This document shows positions 42,783-50,343 of a DNA stretch of 64,000 bases, piece by piece. Origin of the DNA: Ardenticatenaceae bacterium (lineage in GTDB: Bacteria > Chloroflexota > Anaerolineae > Promineifilales > Promineifilaceae); the NCBI GenBank assembly GCA_020634565.1, contig JACKBN010000021.1:1-64000 (forward strand), read 5' to 3'. The translations under genes were made by a program, and so were the position numbers. Within the stretch, counting starts at the first letter, position 1, and every line of letters begins with the position of its first letter. The notes beneath the pieces were generated by a model. The model searched no databases, had not been told where the DNA came from, and was given only the letters and a program-made list of their open reading frames with translations.

Positions 42783-44546
42783 TTAGTTGGGATATTTTAG
42801 CCAGCGCTCACCAGCAGGGATGAGGGGCGTGCCACCGCTCTGAATGGGGGTTCCGTCTACGCTGAGGGCATCCCAGCCGTCGCGGTCTGTGCTGCCGCGG
42901 TAGGCGGCTTTACAGGCGGTTTGGCCACAGTTGCCCACAGGGAACTGTTCGAAGCGAGTGGGTACACAGTCTAGGCCAGGTGCTGTACAGCCATCTACGA
43001 TGTCGCCGTAGCGGTTGGTGTAGCCGTGGAAGGTGAAAGCCCCATTGCGAGCGCCATCTTCATCGTACTGGCTGCCATCCATCACGCTGGGCACGGCAAT
43101 CCAGGCACGGAACAGGGCTTGTGCCGTGTTGTCGTTGCCGCCGGGATTGGACTGCGGATCACAGTTGAACAGCTTGGTTACCGGGTCTACACACCAGAAG
43201 TGCGTTTGCCGTTCGGACATGGGCACGCTGGCATTGCCTGGGTTTGTCATGCCGACGGATTCGCCTTGCAGCATGTGCAGGCCGTAGCCCACCATGATGC
43301 GCTGCTCACAATTCGGATCACCGTTCAAACAGTTGAACACGTTGCCTTCGGACTGCCAGGAGTCCAGGCTGTTCGGGTTGCTGTTGGGGTGAATGCGGTA
43401 AGGTGCAGCCTCTGGTGGCCCAAATTGGGCAAAGTTGGCAAATTGCGCATTGTCTGTGGGCAATGGCTGCAAAACGCCACGTTCTGGCCAGTTTAGACGG
43501 CCGAAATCGAGCCAGCCACCACCGCTACCAAAACCACAGCCTGCAAACTCGTTGGGGAATTGGTTGATGTTGTCCCGGGTGAGGGCGTAGAACTGACCAT
43601 TGATGGTACGGCCGTATGCCCCTGCACCCCCGTTAAATTGCATCCGAGAAGCGCCTTCTGGCGTACAGGCAATACCTTCCGTGTAAACGCTGTGGAATCG
43701 CGTCAGGGCGCCCATTTCGCCACCAATCTGGTGTGTTTGTACACGGAACGAGTCAAAACATTGGTTGCCGAGCAGTAAAGATTGGTCGCAGATTTCCAGT
43801 CCATTGGTGAAGTAATGCCAGGCGTAACCCTGATGTTTGCCATCGTTTTCCATTGAAGCACCAGGAGCGGCCGTTTCAAAGTTTTCGCCAGCGCCAGAGT
43901 ACGTTTGCCACGGGTACGATAGTTCGCCACCGGCCAGGCTGTAATATTCAGTGCCAAAAATCGAATCGACCAAATGCGGATTCTGCTTGTGTTCATGATC
44001 CCAATGGCAGCCATATTCGTAGCTCCAAATGCCGTGCCAGGCCCGGTTGTCATGGGCAATGCCGATGTCTTCACAGGCGGGTGCGCCAGCGAACGGTTGG
44101 ATGTTGCCACCGGGAGGGGGTGGTGGAGGCGAGGTCGGTTGGGGTGGCGGGCTGGTTGGCTGCGGCGGAGGATTGGTGGGTTGCGGCGGCGGGTTTGTTG
44201 GCTGGGGTGGGGGATTGGTGGGTTCCGGTGCCGGGCTTGTAGGGGTTGGCGCTGGCGGTTGTGTCGGCTGTGGATTATCACTTGGCCCACTACAGATGAT
44301 GTTAACGGCCGTACGGGACAACCGTTGGACCTGCATGCCTCGCCCGTCACAGGCGATTTCGGCATTGTCGCCGCCCATAAGGTTCACATTGAAGGATTGC
44401 GCCCAGGCGGAAACGGCCGCAATCAATACCACAATCAGGATGCTGCCCACCACAATCAGGCGGGTCTTCGGTTTTAGACGGTTAAGTTTTGCTTTTTCGG
44501 TGCCCGGAACCGGACGCCGTTCTGGCGTAACTCTTTGCTTATTCAT
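42783..44546 (-). CDS. Large secreted/anchored protein of unknown family with Pro-rich linker
   Basis: A 587-residue protein from ATG 44546 (an in-frame codon at 44558 is the alternative). A basic N-terminus and one hydrophobic anchor (about 30-50) are followed by a small extracytoplasmic stretch, a proline-rich linker (about 90-145) built of repeated PPQPTNP/S units, and a 430-residue globular domain. That domain begins with DIGIAHDNRAWHGIWSYEYG and has many Asn, Gly, Trp and Cys residues (HWDHEHKQNP, FHGYTNRYGD) suggestive of a disulfide-bonded extracellular fold. I do not recognise a family, so function is unassigned. It has a long 5' leader region. Confidence 0.65.
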   Translation of the reverse strand: MNKQRVTPERRPVPGTEKAKLNRLKPKTRLIVVGSILIVVLIAAVSAWAQSFNVNLMGGDNAEIACDGRGMQVQRLSRTAVNIICSGPSDNPQPTQPPAPTPTSPAPEPTNPPPQPTNPPPQPTNPPPQPTSPPPQPTSPPPPPPGGNIQPFAGAPACEDIGIAHDNRAWHGIWSYEYGCHWDHEHKQNPHLVDSIFGTEYYSLAGGELSYPWQTYSGAGENFETAAPGASMENDGKHQGYAWHYFTNGLEICDQSLLLGNQCFDSFRVQTHQIGGEMGALTRFHSVYTEGIACTPEGASRMQFNGGAGAYGRTINGQFYALTRDNINQFPNEFAGCGFGSGGGWLDFGRLNWPERGVLQPLPTDNAQFANFAQFGPPEAAPYRIHPNSNPNSLDSWQSEGNVFNCLNGDPNCEQRIMVGYGLHMLQGESVGMTNPGNASVPMSERQTHFWCVDPVTKLFNCDPQSNPGGNDNTAQALFRAWIAVPSVMDGSQYDEDGARNGAFTFHGYTNRYGDIVDGCTAPGLDCVPTRFEQFPVGNCGQTACKAAYRGSTDRDGWDALSVDGTPIQSGGTPLIPAGERWLKYPN

Positions 44547-44558
44547 GCTCTGCTCCAT

Positions 44559-45243
44559 TATGGGTCACAAATCTGCAAATGGCATACTTTGTGACAATCT
44601 TCTTCCACTGGTTATTAAAAGATTTTTTCGCGTTTACTTATCTTTGTTGTCTGGGTTGTTGTTTATTTTCGCTTAATTGCTTAATTCGCTTTTCTTTTTT
44701 TAGATGGCAGCCTCCCTAAGCTTCTTCACGACTTTTGGAGACTGCCATCTTGCTTCTTCTTCGCTTTTGTCTGCTTCTTCACACTTACTTCTTCACGCTC
44801 AATTAAAGCTTATTGAGGTGGCATGCCTGTTGTCAGGCATTTTTACACTTGGTGACTGTATTTGCATCACCTCCTCTGAATCAATGAATTAAATTTGCAC
44901 GCCGGATTTTGGGGGATTGTTGTTGGTTGGCTTGTTTGACGTATGCATGAATGTGTGAATGCGTTATGTCAAATCCGCGTTTGCTTATGGCCGCACTATA
45001 GCCATGCGCCAATTGCGGGTGAATAGGAAAAAACGCATAGTACGGCCGTCCTATTGCTGCCTGATTTGGGCTAAATTTGCGCTTTTTAGGCGGAATTTGG
45101 GGTCAAAACGGGGGTATTTGGGGTGTTTTGAGTCGAATGGAGCCTATTTACAAAAAGTTACAGAAATTCTTACAGAACTGTTTCTTTACGGTTTGTTCAC
45201 GGGTGGTACGGCCGTTCTTATCTCGTACTTATTTTGCTGGGGG
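44559..45243. other. 685-bp gap with nested hairpins; no gene recognised
   Basis: No coding region convinces me. Visible elements are: an inverted repeat with 14-nt arms and one mismatch (44702-44715 with 44737-44750); four GAAGAAG/CTTCTTC words at about 44722, 44752, 44773 and 44790; a 7-bp hairpin ATGCCTG-TTGT-CAGGCAT at 44823-44840; and two mutually exclusive stems sharing CACC, GAGGTG/CACCTC (44815-44820 with 44868-44873) and GGTGA/TCACC (44851-44855 with 44867-44871). On the minus strand these would lie in a 5' leader of about 330 nt before the secreted protein. No known riboswitch family was matched. Confidence 0.45.
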
Positions 45244-46062
45244 CTAAAATTCTAACTTGAAAGAAAGCTGTTGGGCTTCTGCCGGGGTGGGCTTTTGGGC
45301 GCGAACACAGTAAGAGAGCCCGGAGACATTCTTTTCGCTGCGCACGCGGTAACCGCTTTGTTGCAGCAGGGCGCGCCAATAGTCGGTTGTGGGCAGATTA
45401 AGCGCCGACAGACCCCGAATAAGCCAATTTGTCTGGCTGCGCACTGATTCAGCCAGCAGCAGCTGGCCTCGCGGCTTTAAGATGCGATACGCCTCTTGCA
45501 GCAGCGCCAGACGATCCCCATCCTGCCAAAATTCCCCGGCCACGTGACAAAGCATCACCGTATTGACACTCTCATCCGGCAGGGGCAGCAGGCTAAGATC
45601 GCCGTCGCGCCAGCTCAGGCGCGGATCGTTGGGCGGTGGCTTTTGCTGTACACGCCAGCGCACCAGCCATTGGCTCACTGTCCACTGTGGATTGTAAATG
45701 TCGATCACGATCACTTGCCCGGTGGTAAGGCGGCGTGACAGGCCGATGGGTGGCGTTTGTAGTCCTAAATCAACGTAGGCGAAGCGCTCGGTGGCCGGAA
45801 TTTGGCCCATGTCGAACAGCACGTGGTGCGGCGTGATGCCATCAAAATCAAATCGTTTACGGGCTTCCCAGATGCCCGCAACAATGAAGTAGATTAAAAT
45901 GAGGAAAACGGCCGTTGCCAACGGTATAAAGGAAAGCCAACCGCGCATGGCGCTGATGCCAATGATGATCAAGGCGGCAACCATACCCAGGTAGAGCAGC
46001 ACAAAGCGGGGCCAGTTGGCCAGCAGATAGGTTTTGGTTCCGGTAAAACGGCCGTCTTTCAT
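45244..46062 (-). CDS. Membrane-anchored SAM-dependent methyltransferase
   Basis: A 272-residue protein with two N-terminal transmembrane helices (about 14-33 and 38-60) and a methyltransferase domain from about 75. The domain lacks the usual GxGxG in clear form but has VIDIYNPQW, SLLPLPDESVNTVMLCHVAGE and ILKPRGQLLLAESVR, the post-motif strands of class I methyltransferases. Substrate unknown. It is divergently transcribed from the next methyltransferase gene with a 91-bp gap. Confidence 0.72.
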   Translation of the reverse strand: MKDGRFTGTKTYLLANWPRFVLLYLGMVAALIIIGISAMRGWLSFIPLATAVFLILIYFIVAGIWEARKRFDFDGITPHHVLFDMGQIPATERFAYVDLGLQTPPIGLSRRLTTGQVIVIDIYNPQWTVSQWLVRWRVQQKPPPNDPRLSWRDGDLSLLPLPDESVNTVMLCHVAGEFWQDGDRLALLQEAYRILKPRGQLLLAESVRSQTNWLIRGLSALNLPTTDYWRALLQQSGYRVRSEKNVSGLSYCVRAQKPTPAEAQQLSFKLEF

Positions 46063-46153
46063 AAATGCTCAACAAGTTTGCCAGGATGCTAAAATTCAAT
46101 GGTTTCCTCTGGCGAAATAGAAGTATACCCAAAATCAAGGTGAAGGATGAAAA

Positions 46154-46762
46154 ATGGATCAGGAGCTGCAAGAGTCACTGGATCGCTTTACAGAACGATA
46201 CAACAACGGCCAGATTCCCTGGGATGATGTGCTGCCTCCACCAGAGGTGCAGGCCTTGGTGGCCCAGCTGCCACCGGGACGAGCGCTGGATTTGGGTTGT
46301 GGTTACGGCCGTACTTCCATCTATCTGGCGCAAAACGGTTGGCAGGTGGATGGCGTGGATTTTGTGCCCCAGGCCATCGACGAGGCAAAAAGGCGCGCCG
46401 TGGCTGCAGGAGTCGCCGAAAAGACTCACTTTCACGTTGGTTCTGTGGCCGATTTGCACTTTTTGGCAGGCCCCTACGATTTAGCAATTGATATTGGCTG
46501 CATGCACGCTTTAAATCCCGCGATGCAGCAAAATTATCACGACGGCCTGCTGCGGCTGCTGCGCCCAGGCGCTACCTATCTGCTTTTTGCGCGCCTGCAT
46601 GAAATCGAAGAAGCTGAATCTGAGGAAGAGCGGTTTAGCGGTCTGGGGGAAGATGAGGTGCTGGCTCTGTTTGCCGACTTCAAACTGGAAAATAGCGAAT
46701 TTGGCGAGACGGCCGGTTCTGACTACAGCTGGCGCTCAGGCTGGTTTTGGTTCCGCCGCTAA
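46154..46762 (+). CDS. Class I SAM-dependent methyltransferase
   Basis: A 202-residue soluble enzyme with RALDLGCGYGRTSIYLAQ (motif I, about 39-56), VDGVDFVPQAIDEAKRRA and IDIGCMHALNPAMQ (motif II). The general layout resembles thiopurine/tellurite-type (TehB) methyltransferases, but the substrate is unknown. It converges with the M50-like gene (6 bp gap) and diverges from the membrane-anchored methyltransferase. Confidence 0.8.
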   Translation: MDQELQESLDRFTERYNNGQIPWDDVLPPPEVQALVAQLPPGRALDLGCGYGRTSIYLAQNGWQVDGVDFVPQAIDEAKRRAVAAGVAEKTHFHVGSVADLHFLAGPYDLAIDIGCMHALNPAMQQNYHDGLLRLLRPGATYLLFARLHEIEEAESEEERFSGLGEDEVLALFADFKLENSEFGETAGSDYSWRSGWFWFRR

Positions 46763-46768
46763 CTGACC

Positions 46769-47311
46769 TTACGGTTGAGGTTCGTGGCGGCGGGGCCACC
46801 AGGTGAGCAAGGTACTGCCATCGGTAAAGCCAAGCGGTACAAACGCTCCTAAAAAGAAAACGAGTAAGTTCTCCCAAAAAACAAAAGCCAGCAACACATA
46901 GCCAGCAGACCCTTGAGCTGGCCCTAAAAACAAAAAAAGTCCAGCCACGAGCGTAATCACCAGGCTGGCAGCTGGTCCGCCCAAGGCGCGCTTGATGTGG
47001 ATGGTGGCGTGCAATGGGGGTTCATCCTTGGGGTAGCGGCTGGAGAACAGCACCAACCAGCTCATGACAGATTGCATCGGGTAACCAAGCCGGCGGGCCA
47101 CCCAGCCATGCCCCATATGGTGCAATAAATCGCCGAGCCAGTGCAGCAGTACGGCCGTAAAGCCCACCACCACCGCCTGACCCAGCGACAATTCAAACAA
47201 GAGTGTGCCTGCCGCAGCAAAGATCAGCCACAGCAGGCCAGAAAGCAGCAGGGAATTCAAGGTAAACCAGATGGTGATGCCTTGAATTTGCCCTAGCTGC
47301 CACCGTTTCAT
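46769..47311 (-). CDS. M50 (site-2 protease)-like membrane protein with altered active site
   Basis: A 180-residue protein with about five hydrophobic segments. The region corresponding to the M50 HExxH motif reads HHMGH (about 64-68): both outer His are present but the catalytic Glu is replaced by His. The second conserved area RALGGPAASLVIT (about 124-136) resembles the GPxxN/xxP region of the same family. It is probably not an active protease; it might bind metal or act as a scaffold. It ends 6 bp after the facing methyltransferase gene and lies 3 bp after the triple-DsbA gene stop, in the same direction. Confidence 0.6.
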   Translation of the reverse strand: MKRWQLGQIQGITIWFTLNSLLLSGLLWLIFAAAGTLLFELSLGQAVVVGFTAVLLHWLGDLLHHMGHGWVARRLGYPMQSVMSWLVLFSSRYPKDEPPLHATIHIKRALGGPAASLVITLVAGLFLFLGPAQGSAGYVLLAFVFWENLLVFFLGAFVPLGFTDGSTLLTWWPRRHEPQP

Positions 47312-47314
47312 GCC

Positions 47315-49348
47315 TTATTCCCCGCTTCCGTCTTCCTCAAGCAAATAAGCCACAGCATCAACAAACGTGCCGTAAGGCTGCGCCCCGGAGAGAAAATAGC
47401 CATTTAGGAAGAAAGCTGGTGTGCCGTTAATGCCAAAGCCAATGCCCTCATTCAGGTCTGCGTAAACGTCCTCTTCGTAGGTGCGGTTGGCCAGGCAGCT
47501 GGCAAACTGATCTTCATCCAGCCCCATATCTGCGGCGTACTGGTTGAAGATTGACTCTGCTTCCGGATTGCGATCCCACTCTTGTTGCTGGGCAAAAAGC
47601 GTATCGTGCATGGCCAGGTAGGCATCTTGCTCTCCGGCACAGCGGGCGGCATTGGCCGCCAGAACGGCATCTGGATGAATTTGTGTTAGGGGGAAATCCT
47701 TGAAGACGTAATAAACGACACCCGTGTCGATGTAATCTTCTTTGAGCTGCAAGAACGTTTGCTCGTAATGTCGGCTGCAATAGGGACATTGGAAGTCAGT
47801 GTATTCCACGATAGTAACTGGCGCACCCGGATCGCCAATGGCGTACGCGCCTTCAATGGGAACTTCAACTGGCCCCGACGGGGGTTGGGCTTGGGCTTCC
47901 TGGGCCGCTTGTGCTTGCGCCAACGCATAAGCCTGCTGCATTTGTGCTTCAAGCGTCGCTTCCAGTTCGCCATTTTCAATGAGTTCGGCCACGGCATCAA
48001 ACACGTCGTAGGATTGCGCACCACGAAGCGGATAGCCGTTTATATAAAAGGTAGGGGTGCTGCTAACGCCGAGGGCCAGAGCTTCTTCCTGGTTCGCCAG
48101 AACCTGCGCACGCTGGTCGCCTTGCTCAATACAGCTGATGAGCGCTTCGCCATTCAGCCCCATCGTTTCGGCCAGGTCGGCAATGGCGTTGATAGCGGCC
48201 GTTTCGCCACTGCCACCCCAAATTGCCTGATTGGCAAAAACAGCGTCGTGCATCTCTTTGTAGGCATCTTGCTCACCAGCGCAGCGTACGGCCGTTCCCG
48301 CTACAATCGCCTCAGGGTGCAAACTGTCTAAAGGCAGATCCTTAATTGCGTAAAAAGCACGGCCGCTTTCAATCATTTCCGTGAAAAGCGTGGGGAATGT
48401 TTCCATGGCGTACTGTTGGCAGAACGGACATTGGTAATCGGTAAACTCCACAATCTGCACGGGGGCGTCTGGATTACCCGCTGACCAAGCCACATTTTCT
48501 GCTTCCACCGGAATGGCTACGGGCGTGGGCACTGCATATTCTGGTGGCAGCTCGCCGCTGTTTTCTGCTTCAGAGACGAGGCTTTCACCCTGGCCTATCA
48601 GGGCAATCGCTTCATTAAACGTTGCCAAAGGTTGCGCCCCAATGAGCGGCTGTTCATTGATGAAGAAGCTGGGCGTACTGCTGATGCCGCGAGACTGTCC
48701 GTGCTGCAAATCAGCCCGAATCTCTTGCTGATACCGGTTCTCTTCCAGGCAGCTGGTAAAAGAGAGCATTTCCAGGCCGAGCTCTTCACCGTAGCCGGTA
48801 AAAACGGTGACTGCCTGGCTGTGACTCCATTCAGCAATGTTGGAAAACAGCAGATCATGCATTTCCCAGTAGGCTACGGCTCCCTGTTCCCCGGCACAGC
48901 GGGCGGCGTTGGCGGCCACTTCTGCCTGGGGGTGGATGTTCAGCGGGAAATCGTAGAAGACCAGCAAGACTTCCCCATTGGCAATCTGATTATTATTGAT
49001 GGATGGGAAAGTTTGCTCGAAGAAACGGCCGCAAAACGGGCATTGATAATCCGAATATTCTTCCATGAGTACGGGAGCATTGGGATCGCCACGATACGGC
49101 CGTCCATCTTCCGTGAAGCCTACCTGAATGCCATCTGCGTCCGTTTCTACTGTTTCCGCAGCAACGGTAATGAGGGGGGTGTTGGCAGCTTCAGCATTAT
49201 CTTGCCCCAGCAGGCTGCTGCCATCTCGTGGCAGTAATTCTGCTTCACTGTCGTCTTGAACGGCCGTAGGATTCACATTGCCACAGCCGATGGTGAGTAA
49301 TAAAAGGAAGGCAGCAAGCCACCATATCTTTTTTGTTGAATGAAACAT
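47315..49348 (-). CDS. Lipoprotein with three tandem DsbA-like thioredoxin domains
   Basis: A 677-residue protein. A lipobox (LTIGC, Cys22) suggests membrane anchoring. Three thioredoxin_4/DsbA-like modules carry CPFC (103-106), CPFC (307-310) and CPYC (520-523), each followed by a cis-proline motif (STPSFF, STPTFY, GTPAFF) and by the further conserved RCAGEQ cysteine with a partner SC(L/I). Single-module proteins of this family are normal; a triple fusion is unusual. It should make or shuffle disulfides in exported proteins. The M50-like gene lies 3 bp downstream. Confidence 0.9.
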   Translation of the reverse strand: MFHSTKKIWWLAAFLLLLTIGCGNVNPTAVQDDSEAELLPRDGSSLLGQDNAEAANTPLITVAAETVETDADGIQVGFTEDGRPYRGDPNAPVLMEEYSDYQCPFCGRFFEQTFPSINNNQIANGEVLLVFYDFPLNIHPQAEVAANAARCAGEQGAVAYWEMHDLLFSNIAEWSHSQAVTVFTGYGEELGLEMLSFTSCLEENRYQQEIRADLQHGQSRGISSTPSFFINEQPLIGAQPLATFNEAIALIGQGESLVSEAENSGELPPEYAVPTPVAIPVEAENVAWSAGNPDAPVQIVEFTDYQCPFCQQYAMETFPTLFTEMIESGRAFYAIKDLPLDSLHPEAIVAGTAVRCAGEQDAYKEMHDAVFANQAIWGGSGETAAINAIADLAETMGLNGEALISCIEQGDQRAQVLANQEEALALGVSSTPTFYINGYPLRGAQSYDVFDAVAELIENGELEATLEAQMQQAYALAQAQAAQEAQAQPPSGPVEVPIEGAYAIGDPGAPVTIVEYTDFQCPYCSRHYEQTFLQLKEDYIDTGVVYYVFKDFPLTQIHPDAVLAANAARCAGEQDAYLAMHDTLFAQQQEWDRNPEAESIFNQYAADMGLDEDQFASCLANRTYEEDVYADLNEGIGFGINGTPAFFLNGYFLSGAQPYGTFVDAVAYLLEEDGSGE

Positions 49349-49430
49349 TAAGCAAAACTCCGTCTATTCGTCTTAACTTTTAGGATGTGCTAGACTTTTA
49401 TGTTTGTTTAGGCCAAGCAAAAATTTTGAG

Positions 49431-50273
49431 ATGATCAATGGCTCGTATCTTAAACGAAAACAGGCTAAGACACCACTTAAAGCCCCGCTTTATTGGTTGC
49501 TCTTAACATTTGTGTGCTGCCTGCTGCTGCCGCCGGGAACGGCCGTGCTGGCTCAGGCGGGCAGCGGTATCACCCAACCTGCCTCCGGCGATACGATTTC
49601 CGGGGTGGTAGAAGTGGTGGGTACGGCCGTTCATCCCGATTATTTGCGCTATGAACTGGCCTTTTTGCGGCCGGATGTGCCTGGCGCTGAGTGGATTGTG
49701 TTTGCCGAAGGTGCTCAGCCAGTAACGAATGGCGTGTTGGCCATCTGGGACACCACGGTTGGACAAGCCATTGGCTCTCCTGTTTTCCCAGACGGCCGTT
49801 ACCAACTGCGGCTGCGGGTGGTAAAAACCGACTTTAACTATGACGAATATTTCGTCATCGATTTAACAATACAAAACGAAGGCCCCACCGCCACGCCAAC
49901 GCCAGACGAAACGGCCGTGGCTATGACGGCTACCGCTGTGGTGGCGCCTGCCCAGCCAACAGGCAGTACGGATAGCAGCTTTCAGCAGCCGACACCGCTG
50001 CCTTCGCTGACGCCGTTTCCCACGCCTACGCCGCCGCCAACGGTGGTTGGGGCCACACCTGTTGCTGCGCAAGATGGCAGCAGCGACAGCCAGACGGGCG
50101 GCCTCATCGGGCAGTTTGAAGCGGTGGAAACCGACCGGGTCGGCAGTGCATTTTGGCTGGGGATGCGTATAACGGCCGTTTTGTTCCTGGCTGGCGGACT
50201 GTATCTATTTTTACGCTGGGCGGGTCGCCGCCTGTGGCATTTTTACTGGACAAACAAAGGCAGTGAGAAGTGA
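49431..50273 (+). CDS. Secreted protein with Ig-like domain, Thr/Pro linker and C-terminal anchor
   Basis: A 280-residue protein from ATG 49431 (an in-frame TTG at 49404 is possible). A signal peptide with a long hydrophobic core ends near AVLAQA (about 35-42). A beta-rich region (about 43-145, GSGITQPASGDTISGVVEVVG) resembles extracellular Ig/Big-like domains, a Thr/Pro linker follows (about 150-215), and a transmembrane helix lies near 245-265 with a basic tail. It is probably displayed on the cell surface. It lies upstream of the solute-binding protein gene in the same direction. Confidence 0.68.
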   Translation: MINGSYLKRKQAKTPLKAPLYWLLLTFVCCLLLPPGTAVLAQAGSGITQPASGDTISGVVEVVGTAVHPDYLRYELAFLRPDVPGAEWIVFAEGAQPVTNGVLAIWDTTVGQAIGSPVFPDGRYQLRLRVVKTDFNYDEYFVIDLTIQNEGPTATPTPDETAVAMTATAVVAPAQPTGSTDSSFQQPTPLPSLTPFPTPTPPPTVVGATPVAAQDGSSDSQTGGLIGQFEAVETDRVGSAFWLGMRITAVLFLAGGLYLFLRWAGRRLWHFYWTNKGSEK

Positions 50274-50343
50274 GAAGTAAAGATTTGCGTGCTTTTACTT
50301 GTCGCTTTTGACTGTTTCATTTTAGAAGGAAGTAATCATCAAC

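Noticed and set aside
44815..44880. Cyclic-di-GMP (GEMM) or other known riboswitch
   Set aside because: The sequence has a GATGCAAATAC word reminiscent of GEMM, but the conserved GGCAAACC and GGGACGCAAAGC elements and the tetraloop receptor are absent.
44959..45255. 98-codon plus-strand open frame in the long gap
   Set aside because: No ribosome site, Arg/Cys-rich N-terminus without pattern, and it runs into the 3' end of the methyltransferase gene on the other strand.
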